A stretch of 64,000 nt of DNA from positions 17,793,254 through 17,857,253 of the forward strand of contig JADWOT020000002.1 in assembly GCA_036345935.2 (NCBI GenBank), given 5' to 3'. The notes below the pieces were generated by a model. That model searched no databases. It was not told the origin of the DNA and worked only from the letters and a program-made list of their open reading frames with translations. Shown here piece after piece: positions 11,063 through 23,117 of the stretch. A program made the position numbers and the translations under genes. Source of the stretch: Taenia hydatigena (lineage: Eukaryota; Platyhelminthes; Cestoda; Cyclophyllidea; Taeniidae). Within the stretch, counting starts at the first letter, position 1. Each line of letters opens with the position of its first letter.

Positions 11063-14000
11063 CGTCAGTTTGTTTTACACATTTTTCATCCAAGGTCCCA
11101 TTTTGGTTTAAAATTAATAGCTCCTACCGCTGCTGTCTCTCAGCTTTGACAGCTGAAACGGGATTCAATCAACCTCTAACTATCGTTAACGACTACCTCT
11201 CCCAGCATCCCAATCTTCTTGTAATCGACATCACTTTTTGCTGTGTAGATTTCTGCAAGCAGAACACGATTAGGAAAGCAATGAAGATGCAATCTATGCA
11301 AATTTATCAGCCTTATGGATCTTGAAGTAATTGCGCCCAAAGAAAGTAATTGGAAATCCCACTGTGGATGAAAGCTCATTGTTTGTTTAGTATTACTAGC
11401 CTAGAGGGGTACTTAAAGGCCACAGACTAGACGGACGCCATGACTTCAAGATGGCGGAAAGGACGGGCGGTAGTGAAAAGTGGTAAAGTCTGCATGGCTG
11501 TTCACGCGGCCTAAGTAAACACAGTTTCACTTTGGCATTTCTCAATCGGTGGTTTACACAACCCCTCTTAGTAATTGGTCATTACAACGTCGCCAAAGCT
11601 TAATAAACCGACGTTATGCAAAAAGGGCACTAAACCCATGTTATCGAATGAAAAAGGAGAATTTGGGTGCGGCATCAATGCCGTTAAATTATTGTGTTGG
11701 TTTAAGTGACTGCAATGCAAACAATGCTGAGAGGCATTCTTTAGACGTCCCACTAGTTAAAACCAGCAAAATTCTTGGCAATAAATGCTAGTCACACCTT
11801 AATTTACATTTCCCAGGGTATAAATTGCAGTCTAAAAGTTTCACTTATCTGTGTGCTATTTTCAAGTCGAGTTTATGTCGAGATGTCTTCATTTGTCAGT
11901 TATTTGGAAATCGGCTTTGGTCATCAGAGACGTGGACATATGTATCCATCGCTGACGAATCCATGATCCATCAAAAACATTTTGGGAGATACAAAGTGGT
12001 ACATTGGGGTGTGTCCAAGTTATGCATTGTAATGGCGCCAAATTGCATTTCGTGGTTGATTTCCTCTNGCACTAATCATAGCCCCACAATGGTCTGACAA
12101 GCACCTCAACGACCAATAAATGGCTCGATTTAATGCACATGCCGCAGTGCAGTAAACGCGCTCAGTCTCAGTTAAGAAATCTTGGGAAATTGGCCTTCAC
12201 AGTCTTACTTGCGCTTATAACTGCCTAACTGATGTGACACCTAACAAGCCACTTGCTAAGATAAAAGCATTTCGCTGTTGGCTCTGCGTCACACAAATAC
12301 CAAGACACTCAGTCGAACGGTCGCCTTTTACAGTTGACTTGATGAAATTCTGGGCTACTGCAGATTTGAGGCGTGAAAATATGCCCTGCTGGAGGCACAG
12401 AATAAACTGCCCGTGTTTACCTACTTTGAGGATTTGTGTATTGCATTCTCTGATAGTCATTGCCATGGTTGGCTGCCAGTGGTCACTCAGCAATGCTTTT
12501 GCAAGGGCACATTGTAGGCTTATCTTACGTGTAACGCAGGAAAAAGTAGTTAAATATCTCTAAATTATTCACAGCCAAATGCAATCATTAGCCCAATCCT
12601 CATTCCCTATGCTTTCGTCAGCTCTGTCAGTTGATCTAGTGATGAGTTCTGGCCTTATTTACTTCTCGATTGGAGATTTTCCTTCATCGCTGAGATAACT
12701 TGACGCTTAACTTGGAGGTGTGTGAATAAGATTAGGCGTTTCTCTCAAAAAGCGATGGCGATCAATCAGTAATCTGAACACAACCATTTAGGCCCCTTAA
12801 TTTTGACTTAAAAATCGTAAGTAGAATGAGTGTGATAGCAGTTGCAAGTGGAACGTAGGCCCAATGGTTAACATTTGTTCGTTTCTCCGATTTTATTTAC
12901 GTGTTGGATGCATTGCATCTACGGCCGTTCAAATGGCTGAAACTCATTAAACTTATACCAGCTATGCCTTCCAATTCGGCTACAACTTACTGTTCCATTA
13001 GATCCCTTTTAGGTCAAATTCTAGCTTGAATAAATCAAATTACTTCCGTATTGCTTACATTATCCTAGATGGTCTTTTGATTTACCCATGTGGCAGACAA
13101 AAAGGTTGCACATTATTTAAAAAATGCCTCACAAATGTGTTTTTAAACAATCTAAACTAAGGTTTACGTTTCATTAATGTAGCGAATTGGCGTAGCAACG
13201 GAGCAAATACTAAAGCAGGGCTTTTACGTTAATTTTGTTAGCATGCTTCCGAAGTCCCGCTGGAATGCATTTCAGCATAGCTTAGGAGCATTGTTCGCCC
13301 AAAGCGATTCTTTTACTGTTGTTCCAGACTTCTTATACCCTCTGCTATAAGCAGACAATAGTGCCGTAAAGCATACGAAAATCTCCCAGCTTTTGGTAGA
13401 ACAAGTCGCCTGTAACTCCCTCCTACGAAGAGTCCTTGGATGGATATCTGTCCTGTTCACACACAACGTTTGACAAATCATTGTGGTTGATCTACCACGT
13501 GACGCGAATACCATCTGTTCCTACCATCTAGTCAAGTTTGCGATGAATCGAGGAAGCGTTGTGGGCTGCTTACGGTCCTGCGCTACAAAGTTCTCAACTA
13601 GCGATTAGCTTAAAACCATTGTATTGTGGTTCACTGCATTATGCTTTAACATCATGTCAGCCCTTCATTTTTGATCCCATTTGCTCGCAAACAACTCCCA
13701 TTCATTCTTAAAAGCATACGACAAGCTAGAAGGAGTTCCGTGCAGGCTCCTTCTGACTTTTATGTAGCTGAATTAATGGTAAACCTAAATGCATTTCCAA
13801 CTTGATCACATGATTGAGATTGCTTCAGCATTTCTAAGATTGCCTACAGTTGAGGAGAAGAGGATGGCAGCAGGAGCTCCAGCATTGAGGCCGATATCTG
13901 CAGAGCGAAATCGACTAACTTTCCAAAACTGGCCTGAAAGGTCGTCTGTAGCTCTGTATCAAGCGCAATGCAAAAGCCGTCCATAACTATCCGTCACGAC

Positions 14001-14789
14001 AGTGCAAATGATGCAGCTCTTTTTCCACCTAAGTCCATTCATGAGGTATTTTTGTCGAGGATTTTGCCGAGACCGAAGGCTTCCAGCGTAACTTGACTGA
14101 AATGCAGGTAGAATGAACCCCCAAGTAAGAGAGCGTGTTGAGACGTCCAAAGAACTGAAACGAATAGTCCGCACCGCACGATGTAAGCATTAACCAACTT
14201 CAAATCGAGCACTCCATGGTTTATATTAGTTACTGACGTTAGTGAATCAGCCTTGGTAAACACGCCATCGCTTGAGCAAAAGCCACAGTCAATAAAATGC
14301 TGGCAGTTAGTGTAGTACAGCATGATCTCCTTGCAACCTTGACAGTGGTTAGATAACCTGACAAACTGCCTGATTACGAGGATGTCCGCAGTGAGAACGG
14401 GATATTGGGCGTTAGCTGAATAGTAACTACAATGTCGGAGATAGACTAGCCGATTTTACTTCGGACTGATGACTTGAAGCAATACAAATTCGCAATTTTA
14501 TTTAGGAAGGGAAATGCAAATGGCAATACACACACTCATCCTTTCAAACATTGGAGTGTGACTTGTAATGGCATAGTTGTGATACCGAAGCGAAATGCTT
14601 CAATTACCATAGTTAATGAAGGTGTTATGCACGCGCTTGTCTAATAAAAGCTCCTAAGCCACAAGTCTCTTCTTCAGCTTCAATGCATTAAATTGTTTTA
14701 ATGCTTCAGTAACCAGTGATCTCCATTGGCCATACTTTGAAAAATGTGTTCAGTTATTTCTTCGAGCATCGTTAATCGCTGCATATAAA
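11063..14789. other. No gene recognised; one ambiguous base
   Basis: Open frames at 11549-11791, 12215-12563 (both strands) and 13789-13986 were read; none gives a firm family. A fragment near 13920 with TFQNWPE recalls the start of a BIR domain but lacks the zinc ligands (see rejected items). An N stands at 12068, the only ambiguous base. Confidence 0.25.
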
Positions 14790-15063
14790 ATGGCGGATGT
14801 TGGTGCAAAGCATGAGCGCCTGCCGCCAACAATCGTGGCCATTAATTACATGCACGATCTTGTTCCTAGTTTTACGAGATTAACGTCTACTGAACGTGTG
14901 TCTGTGAAGCTGCAATTAGCACTCCTCAGTCCGCCGAGTGTTTCTTCACAGTGGTTTCTGTTCCGCCCGTCGAGCTTTCTCGTGTGTTGATGAACCGGAT
15001 AATAAGGTGACCTTCGACATCAGCATCGTTGATCTTGATAACCAACATGCGCTGCTAAAAATG
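14790..15063 (+). pseudogene. NPEPPS-like: M1 aminopeptidase fragment, copy 1 (puromycin-sensitive type)
   Basis: Zinc aminopeptidases of family M1 trim N-terminal residues from peptides. The ATG at 14790 has a good context (AAAATGGCGG). The first 35-40 residues, with ERLPPTIVAINY, match the N-terminus of puromycin-sensitive aminopeptidases (ERLP...INY). A second piece at 14952-15063, after the acceptor TTTCTTCACAG, encodes ARRAFSCVDEPDNKVTFDIS and ends in ALLKM before a GTGAGT donor. This matches the conserved M1 block ARRAFPCWDEP..KATF. Roughly 100 residues normally between these two parts are absent, and the pieces cannot be joined in one phase by an obvious intron. The catalytic HExxH exon was not seen downstream. 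A second copy of the later exon lies at 15620-15718 in opposite orientation. Confidence 0.6.
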
Positions 15064-15619
15064 GTGAGTCACCCTTGCGCCTTACAAAGCAGTTGACTGT
15101 GATTTTTTTGGAGGTTCTTAGGATGTACGCAGCTATTCGCGCTAGGCTCTACGCCCTACTTTTGCACGCTAATGGTTTACTCAGAATCGATTGAATGTCA
15201 CTTACGTAGCTAGACGTAAGCAAAGGGGTTAATGGGGTATCGAAATGGATGGGCAGCAGAAACGGAGGTCAAATTCCACCCAGTCGATCAGACCCATTAA
15301 TAGAATAAATGAAAAGGCAGCAGAAATTTTCTATGGCATTGTAATCAAAGTTCGGAATTACAATCAGATCCAGTTTAAAAGGTAATTTGAATGCTGCAAT
15401 TCTCCTTCTCTTTACATCGTCTCATAAACAAAAAGTAGAATGAAAGCGACTAAAGTTTGCTTCGTGTACTTGCTGTGCACAGTACATGCAGTAGACGTCA
15501 GCCTGTTCTCACCCGCCAGTAAAGAGAGTTGAGCCTGGTGTAAATAACTGCTTACGTCCTGAGATTCTCAACAAAAGCTGCCACAGCCAACTGCTTTGGA
15601 AGGCGCGAAGCTGACTCAC

Positions 15620-15718
15620 CATGTTCAACAGAGCAACTTGGTTGTCAAGACCAACGATGCTGATTTCAAAGGTCGCCTTACTGTCAACACACGGGAAGGC
15701 TCGACGGGCGAAAACAGA
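15620..15718 (-). pseudogene. NPEPPS-like: M1 aminopeptidase exon, copy 2
   Basis: Exactly 33 codons between an acceptor (GCTTTCCTTAG) and a GTGAGT donor. It reads ARRAFPCVD, then KATFEISIV and ends in ALLNM, the same M1 block as copy 1 but keeping the Pro and Ala of the family consensus that copy 1 has lost. Three codons of the DEP motif are missing as an in-frame 9-base deletion relative to copy 1. Similarity to copy 1 runs on past the donor for about 80 bases, so the duplication took in intron sequence. The conserved Trp of the family is Val in both copies, which suggests they share a flatworm ancestor. The preceding candidate exon (15796-16000) ends in a phase that does not fit this one. 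Confidence 0.6.
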
Positions 15719-15795
15719 CTAAGGAAAGCATCAGCACCTTTTACAAGAGCTGCCGACAGGACGGGTTTTTAACAAGTGCACACCTGTGGACTTAC

Positions 15796-16000
15796 TCTCT
15801 TGGTGGAACGTCGACAATATTTCGAGCCCTTTCGATTTGAAAACTATCAGCTCGGTTGATTCGGCCACCTACAACAGCAGTCCCCTGCATAAGTGCGAGC
15901 TGCGATGATTGGCGGTAAGACGAAACTGTGCTTAAAGCATTAAGCAGCCTTAAATTTCGTGCGCCAAATTGGAAGTTCGAAAATAATGACGCGGGAACCA
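15796..16000 (-). CDS. Candidate internal exon, product unknown
   Basis: Open for 67 codons between a strong acceptor (AATAATTCTTCACAG) and a consensus GTAAGT donor; length 205 with 2-base overhangs at both ends. The protein has a GGRIN segment and many Arg and Ser residues; no family was recognised. It sits 77 bases upstream of the aminopeptidase exon on the same strand but its end phase does not match that exon, so either the gene is frameshifted or they are not one transcript. Confidence 0.35.
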
Positions 16001-18423
16001 CTGTGAAGAATTATTCGACGGATGGGGGAGAGATGCCTGCAGCTTCATTGAAACACGTCCAGTAAACTTGAGACTCGTGATTTTAAGAACGAGATGAAGC
16101 ATGTAATTAATGAGCATGATTGTTCGAGGAAGGAGTTCATGCTTTGCATTAACAATGCTCGGAGAAATAACTAAACCCTTTTTTGAAAGCAGGGACCGTC
16201 GAGCTTACCGGTTGCTGAAGCATTAGAGCGATTTGGTGCATTGAAGTTGAAAGAAGGACTTGTGGCTTAGGAGCTTGTGAAGGCAAGTGCGTGCTCAAAA
16301 CCTTAACTAGTATTGATAATTGAAACAAATGAGCTTATACAAAGCATACTGCAAGTTCTCTATAATTAATTTTTTCTCTTGGTCTTTAAACCATTTAGGC
16401 GAGCAGACTGACTACGGAAGGCAGCCTACATTGGCAGCACTTGGAGTGTAAACAGAAGCTGGAGGTATGCGTTTCTGGAGCACTCTTGCGCCTCATACAG
16501 TCCTGACGATCCATCACGAGATTCGTGTTCACTGAACGCATCTTACGCATCCAAAACAGTCATCAAATGGTCCCTTGATTTCTCGCTTAACGTTTCTAGT
16601 GTTGTCTGCAGCGGCAGTCCTTCTTCTCTCGTTCAAACCCAAAGCCTACTTCGTTGCCAATAACAGATGTGGCTTTGTAGGGACGCATCTCCTTGTAGAC
16701 AAGGAGGTGATGAAGACGGTTCTGTTCATGCCTGTCCCCTCCAGTTTAGTTGGGCTGTTAATCAGAGTGCTTGCTCTTCTGTCCTATTAAAATCATTCGA
16801 TGCAACATTTTGTGGTTATTTTTTGACAGTTGGATTATTACATGGAAGCGCCTAATATCATTTCCTTATCTCATTCTCTCGTGCAGTTTTCTCCCTGCAA
16901 AGAAATTGAGTCGGTTTTTTAACATTTGAATGTATTGCTATGTTTTTCGCATATAGCTGAGCAAAGTGGTTACCCAAACATGAAATGTTGCTTGCAGAAG
17001 TACATGAAATTTTGCGCAAGTATGCTTGAAACGAAGCTTTTATTTCCAAAGCGACCGACAAAAGATTTGAAGCAGCAAAGTGCTTGGTTTGGCCCCTACT
17101 GACCAGTTGGATACTGATTCAATGTGCGACATATGGGGAAGAGAAATGCTGCCATGAGAATCCTGAAAAGTTCGATAAAAGGGTTGTAGCACATGCGGTA
17201 TTTTCATCCTTCTTATTTTCATTAGGAATGAAGCATGAATTTGCACTGCCTTACCAATAGGAAGAAAATCTAAGCTTCGCATGACTCTAAATTGCAGCAC
17301 GCGATGATGAAATATTGAGTGAATGCATTGAAGGCGTAGGCATTACGGTTTTAGAAGGACTAGTGTTGGTTGAGGGGGACGTTGTTTACGTGGATCAGTT
17401 TGTGCCATGGCCTGACATTTAAGAAAAAAAAGCTATTCCTTTCGCCTCCATGGCATGAGGAATGTGGAGACAGGACGCTTACTGAACTCGGTGGATGCAT
17501 GTGCCACATTTCATTCGCAACTTGAGAAGTCGCATTGCGTCGCATTCCATAATTCCTTAAGTAATCATCTGTTCTAAGTTCCCTGCTTTTCCCTAAACGA
17601 AAATGAAAGCTTCCATTCCAGTACCTGTCGTATAGCTTTGGTGGTAGAATTGATACACTCTTTTCTCTTTCAATCCATGCGATCGAAGTGACCTCATCGC
17701 TGTTTCATTCAAGCAGACAATAATATACACGCACAAGACCAGCTTTATAAAGCAGCACACCTCAAGGAGTTGGAACATGATTGCTCAGAAAGCGATTTTG
17801 CCTGATGGTAGAAGGGAGAGTAGCGGGAGTGGCATTCAATCATTGACGTGAGCAATGACCGGAAGCCGAGGCCATTAAAACTGCTTATGTGGCAGGGGAG
17901 TGTTTGAGGCTTTATGCAAGTCTCACCAATGCAGTCGAATGACTAGGAGCACTGCATATGATGGGTCTTTTGCTCGAATGATGACCAATCCAAATGCATG
18001 GTTGGAAAGGGTGGAGTCTATTCGTCTCATGCCCATTGGATTGATGCTTGTTAAGAAGTGATGTCAAATTCGGACTCTCTTCAAAAGCTCAACATTATGA
18101 GATTATACATAAAGGGCAATTTTACAGTTCTAGCGATATACGAATCAAGGAATCGGTTTGTTTATTAGAAGCCCTTTGGCTACTACTTAACTCTGTTACT
18201 CACCTGGGTTAGTAGCATTAGCCACACATCAACTCAATAAAGTCAATCGACGGCATTGAGAACAAGGTTTGTATTTACTTCTGAAAGCATCATCAGATTT
18301 GGCATAGTTCTGCGCCAGCAAGTGAGCAAGCGTTGAGTCTTTAATGTGAATAAAATAAGATTCCCTATTCGATTCTCCTTACTTTCTATCTACTGCTGCT
18401 TCTAAAAAACTGTCGTCATTTTT
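16001..18423. other. No gene recognised; one short possible exon
   Basis: A 66-base segment at 16399-16464 (plus) lies between TTTAAACCATTTAG and GTATGC and is open in phase 0, but is too short to judge. Open frames at 16575-16855 and 17040-17300 have no support. No M1 catalytic motif was found here on either strand by eye. Confidence 0.25.
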
Positions 18424-18831
18424 ATGGTAGACTTATCATATCCAAGCAACTTCTACTTACATACATTAACATTCTGCCTCTTGCCCATTTCCTCCGAATT
18501 CACCATTCCACTCCAGTGCCATAATATGCAGATACAGCAACGAGAACACAGACAGGTCAATCTTCGCTGCACATATGGGCTGCCAATGCCAGACAACATG
18601 CTACATCGACCCATCCACTTCGCAGCTTTGAAGTCCCAAACACCATTCCTATTGAGGCTGAAAAAATTAAAGGAACACAAATGCGCTGCTCCGATCTTTC
18701 GTTACCAACATGCGTTGATGCTCAGTTGTATTGCCATTGCCAACCATCATTGGCCTAGGCATCTTCTTACAAATATCAGTGAGGACATTCGCTTTCTCAT
18801 AACTGCGGAATTCATGGATGACCTAATCTAA
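18424..18831 (+). CDS. 135-codon open frame, product unknown
   Basis: ATG to TAA without interruption. The start context is ordinary (TTTATGG). There is a moderately hydrophobic N-terminal third and no recognised motif. It is one of the longer frames in the window, but composition gives no strong coding signal, and no splice or polyadenylation signal supports it. Confidence 0.2.
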   Translation: MVDLSYPSNFYLHTLTFCLLPISSEFTIPLQCHNMQIQQREHRQVNLRCTYGLPMPDNMLHRPIHFAALKSQTPFLLRLKKLKEHKCAAPIFRYQHALMLSCIAIANHHWPRHLLTNISEDIRFLITAEFMDDLI

Positions 18832-20913
18832 GGAACTATTGACAGCATGAATGGCTTCTCTGTGCTTCAGCTCCAATTTTCGTTTTGTAAAATAGCATCC
18901 TTACGGTGGGACCTGTTGAAGAGGGTGGCTGTTGACACTCCAGTAGCGCTATTTACCATATGCACGCAACACAACGGCTAGTGCGATCGCTGGTGAACAC
19001 CCGAATTCTTTCTCACTGCGTAGTTGGCCAGTTGAGTTGTGGGTTGAATGATGAGAGCACAGAAAATGCATTGCACAGTCGAATTTGGCGGATGAGGAGC
19101 AAGGAATGAGCCGGTGTCTCGAGAAGTTGACTAATCCATTGCCACAGTCACATGTGGCAGTCAGTACGCACGGAACATGTCGAGATGATCGCATTGCAGA
19201 TGTGCTAGTCAACGAGGGAGCTGGGAATGGTGCAAAATTAACTCACTGCGAGCAGGACTGGAAGAATTAAATGACAAAAGCAACGTACTCACACCAAAGC
19301 TGGCATAGATGACTGCACAAAGCCCGTATTTGGACCTTACCAAGGGTTGAAAGTGTAGGAGGGAAGGAAATGGTGGGCGTGGATTGAATCCGTTTTAGTG
19401 TCTTCGCTTTATGCATTAGTCTAAGAGTTCGCGCCTATCACACCACGTTTGATGCCAAAAAGTGTAAGTTGGAACGACATTCGGAATAAGGTGTTCTTCA
19501 CCAGATGAGACTCACTTGTTTAGATTTACCATAGCAAGAAGGTGAGTGGGTGAGAAGTGAGTAATCCGCACGCCTTATCAAGGGAATGAACTTGCTTCCT
19601 TAAATGCATGGACAGGATCTGTGTTCCTCGATCAGTCTCTTTCTCTAGCACATCGTTTGATAAAATGGGTGGTGGACTCTGCTCTCCCTCCCTCCCTCCC
19701 TTTCTTCCTTCCTCAGTACGGGTAGCGTGGAGCAGCCAGCTAGCAGGCACTCCTCATTGGTGATATGATTGACGGAGAAGAAAGAAGAAAGAAAGAAGCG
19801 TGTTCCTTAAACGATTCTCATCTAATACTGAGGATTACCTACTGGTCAAGCCTCCATCTATTGCAAATGTGCCGACTTGATCAAGCGGATGTGGTGGTCA
19901 GTCTGGCTAGTAACTGGTGGTAACTAGTAACTAGTGATTGCCAGCAGATATGGAATTGAGTAGAATTGTAAGCACTTTCCACTTTATTCACACATCAACA
20001 TTAACGACGCAGACACCCATTTCTTAAAACATTCTTCCTTCCATCTATCTATCTTCTCTTCTAATGTGACTGCGCATTACAAGTCCCTCAACACCAGAGC
20101 CACATATGAGCATGCACATCTGCGTTGATGCTTTTTCTTGCTAGAAAAAGAGTAAGTAGGCTTTTTAGGTTCTCTACGCTCCTCCGAGAGCCAACTAACA
20201 GTGACTGTTGATGATCACAGCACAACCGCATGCAACACATGCACAAACACAGTAAGAAAAAATCTCTGTTGGACCTTTACAACCCATCACATGCAGCTGC
20301 TACCCACGCTTAACACAGACAAATCACCCATCCAGTCATTCTTCTCCCAACAAATGACAAGGAATGCGCAGATGTTCTCCACCACCTTTATACCTTTAAA
20401 CGCAAGCAATCCTATTGCTATGGTGCACATCTCATACGCACAAGGCCCAAAAAGAACTAGGAAAGCTTTCAACCTTGCTTGTCTCCTGGTAAGAGAAAGT
20501 AAACATGCTCGTTGTAGACCTTAAAGGAGCCAAGGAGGACTTCCTCATGAGCATCCTCTTCTGTGTATATACGCACATGCAGATAAGTTGAGCTCGTCGA
20601 CGCTGCCTTTGGCGTGCGAGCCACCCACGAAGACTGAACAGGCACAACTTCTTGAGGCTCATTTGGAAGTTCGCGAAAATGTGCAGCCTACTGTCAGCAC
20701 TATGCGACTAATGGTGATTCCCTTTCTAACACCTTCGTGGTTGACTAGACATGTGTTAACACTATAATCCGTTTTGCGTGTAAATATTCTTTGCCCAGAC
20801 TTCTTCTAAAAAAATTGGAGAATTTAGCAGATTGCACTGATTGCTGTGTCCAACCAAATCAAGTTCTATGGCATCACGAGTGAGAATCAACGCATTTTAA
20901 GATGTCATTGCAA
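18832..20913. other. No gene recognised; simple repeats
   Basis: Contains a pyrimidine microsatellite at 19683-19714 (CTCC then TTCC units) and a GAA/GAAA-rich purine tract at about 19775-19798 on the other side. A short direct repeat of CTAGTAACT occurs near 19905-19945. Open frames at 18949-19270 and 20201-20662 are unsupported. Confidence 0.4.
19683..19714 (+). repeat. CTCC/TTCC microsatellite
   Basis: Four CCCT units followed by TTCTTCCTTCC. It is followed 60 bases later by a GAAGAAAGAAGAAAGAAAGAAG purine tract, so the two together could pair as a loose hairpin. Confidence 0.85.
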
Positions 20914-21045
20914 TACTTTGTTTGTTTGATTGTCGATTTTGGCTCTGATCAGGTGGGCTGGCCCCCAGCCCATGCTATCAGTGCCCTCTGCCCTAGTATT
21001 GTGTCCTCTTTTGCTTTTGAGGAAGCCTCAAGGTGCTTCAATCAT
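20914..21045 (+). repeat. Dispersed repeat, copy 2
   Basis: Same three ordered blocks as 5215-5415 (TACTTTGTTTGTT at 20914, GTGGGCTGGCC at 20953, the CTTTTGC..AGCCTC block at about 21008) and the same orientation, about 70 bases shorter in total. See copy 1. Confidence 0.4.
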
Positions 21046-21821
21046 GATGTCATCTTTCAAAATACCAGTTTTCAATTCCTATCACCATAGACTTTACTAC
21101 TGAGCAAAAGTCCAGCATTATAAGACGCACCTAATTTTCATCTTGTCGATTGTCTACATTTGCGTCAGTTTGTGAACTGAATAAGCGATTATGTGACATT
21201 TCAACTGCGTCTGCAATGCGATCACCAGGTTGATGTTTGAAGTGGCCGAAAATTGCAAAAGAGACGAACGGTGTTACCAGGTTTGGTAATCCTAATCGAG
21301 ATAACTTGTGTTTAGTTCAGCAAGATACGTATTCATTGCAGAAATCATCAAATAAATAACATTCGTGAGCATCACCTCTGCATTAAGGGGATCAAGAGCA
21401 GCCTTGATCGTATGCTGCAACGGGTTTTTGCGGTCGACGAAGACTGTTTGAACTCGCGGTAGCGAAACATTTTGTTACTATTGCTTACGATTTAGTAGTA
21501 AGGGTGAGGGCCCCCTTGGTGCTTCGTATGGTAAGTGAGTGGTCACGAACAATCTCATACCGACTGGTTGTTAACTTTGTTTTGAACGTAGAGTTGGAGA
21601 TTTTTGGTGCAGACACAAGCAAAAACCTTAGAGCTTTTCTATTTTATGCTAATTCTTAAAGCGACGTTACCTTACATTCGAAGAAGTAAATCAGTAAGAG
21701 CTCAGCAAAATTAGTGCCTTCCCAAAATTCACTAAAATGCGCAAAGTAAATAAGAATGGAAAATGTTGTTCAAGTCCATCATTGTTAATCAGTTCAGGGC
21801 TCTTCTCACCTTGCAGAAACT
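21046..21821. other. Nothing recognised
   Basis: AT-rich sequence without a supported frame, repeat or signal. Confidence 0.3.
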
Positions 21822-21957
21822 TGGAGAGCGAGACGTGGATTGTGCTGATGGTTGAGCGCCTTGTGGATGTCACCATTCCTCGAGTAAAATTGCAGTGCGG
21901 ACGTGGCCGTGAAGTCTCGTCAAACGTTCCGTCCCGACTGGTCATGTAGAGGTGCAT
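21822..21957 (-). CDS. Candidate exon, product unknown
   Basis: Opens after GTCAGCCAG with an ATG and runs 45 codons to a GTGAGA donor (CTGCAAG before it). The product is basic and Ser/Thr-rich (TSRDGTFDETSRPRPHCNF, then a STRRST stretch). No family is recognised. Both borders are good, but neighbouring exons were not found. Confidence 0.3.
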
Positions 21958-22637
21958 CTGGCTGACTGCGGCTTTTGACTTTGTTCACCATCGTCCTGTC
22001 CTCGCCGCCGTCTCTTCCCGCCTTCATTCCTGCTCTCATCTTCCATTGCAGCACTGTACAAATTCCCCTTTTAACATGAATGCGATACTTTCTACGAAGT
22101 TGAAAATAGTTCCATAATTTATCCTGATACAGGCAGTTGAGATTTTCCCTTTTGATTAAAAGTTATCATTTTTTAATCAGTGGTTTCACAGATGCCTTTT
22201 ATCTGGCCACTCAAAAGTACTTTCTTTTGAGACGCTAATTCATCTTTTCTAATCTACAGCCAATAGTGAAAAGAATGAAGTAGGATGGGCACGATTTGTA
22301 TGTGAGGGCCGTGAAGGCCATCTTTCTGGTCTCCGCTACTAACCTTCAAATTTTCCGTCTTCATTGCCTTACAGTTTGTGAACATTTGGCTTACAATTAC
22401 TTAGTTTTCTGTATGTAAGTTCTTTTCTTACATTGCATAAGCACTTGTCATTGGTACTTCCTAATGTGGTGTGCTGTTCGGATAGTTTACTCGATTATTT
22501 CCACCAAAAGTCTTAGATTTGTACTAAACGAGAAGGAGGAGCAGTGCAAAGTGCCTAATTTTATCGGTGCGCAGCAACTTAAAAAGAGTGTTTATGTTAT
22601 GTGTGTGTGTGTCTTCCCTGTTTATAAGGTCTTACAG

Positions 22638-22748
22638 GATAAATATGAGGAGGTGAATAAGGAAGAGGAGAGGCACAGGAACAAACACGATGCTGCGATG
22701 ACTCAATGCACTGAATTAAGACAAGAATCGAAAGAACATTCAAGTTAT
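22638..22748 (+). CDS. Candidate coiled-coil exon
   Basis: 37 codons after a pyrimidine-rich acceptor ending CTTACAG. The product is highly charged and helical (KYEEVNKEEERHRNKHDAA) with heptad-like spacing, as in coiled-coil or BAR-type proteins. The donor (TAT then GTACAG) is weaker. The end phase is 0, which fits the next candidate exon at 22927. A pure TG run (22602-22612) lies in the presumed intron upstream. Confidence 0.4.
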
Positions 22749-22926
22749 GTACAGCAGAAAAAAATAAGCAAATTCTGTCACTGATTTTTACTTCGTTTTT
22801 ACTGGTTGACATGTCATCAATTTTCCTGTTGCTTTTGGTTGTCATCGTATTGCTCTTTGGTAGTTGCATTTGCATCAGTCGTGAAAAAGGCATGCGATGA
22901 CTTACTGGTTGTGGTTTCCATTGTAG

Positions 22927-23117
22927 CATTCCTTTTGTTATTGGGAATTGGTATGGAAGTCTGTGCTCCTAATAGATAATGTATCGGGGACTGGAATCAA
23001 GGGGGCAGAACTTGATGAGAAAACCCTGCTGCTCCAATTGTTGAGCTGGAACTTGGCACAGTGGATGTGGACTGCTTACGCTCACTACAAGGCGCAATTT
23101 CTTTTTTATTTAAAAAG
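22927..23117 (+). CDS. Candidate exon following the coiled-coil exon
   Basis: Acceptor TTTCCATTGTAG and donor AAAAAG/GTAAAG enclose 63 open codons plus two bases, starting in phase 0 and so joinable to 22638-22748 over a 178-base intron. The product is rich in aromatic residues near its end (LSWNLAQWMWTAYAHYKAQF). Together the pair would give a charged helix followed by a Trp-rich helix; a membrane-bending BAR-like domain is a guess only. No family was recognised. Confidence 0.35.

Noticed and set aside
13789..13986. BIR-domain start (ERNRLTFQNWPE)
   Set aside because: The motif resembles the first helix of IAP BIR domains, but no Cys/His zinc ligands follow in any frame and the borders are weak; a chance match is likelier.
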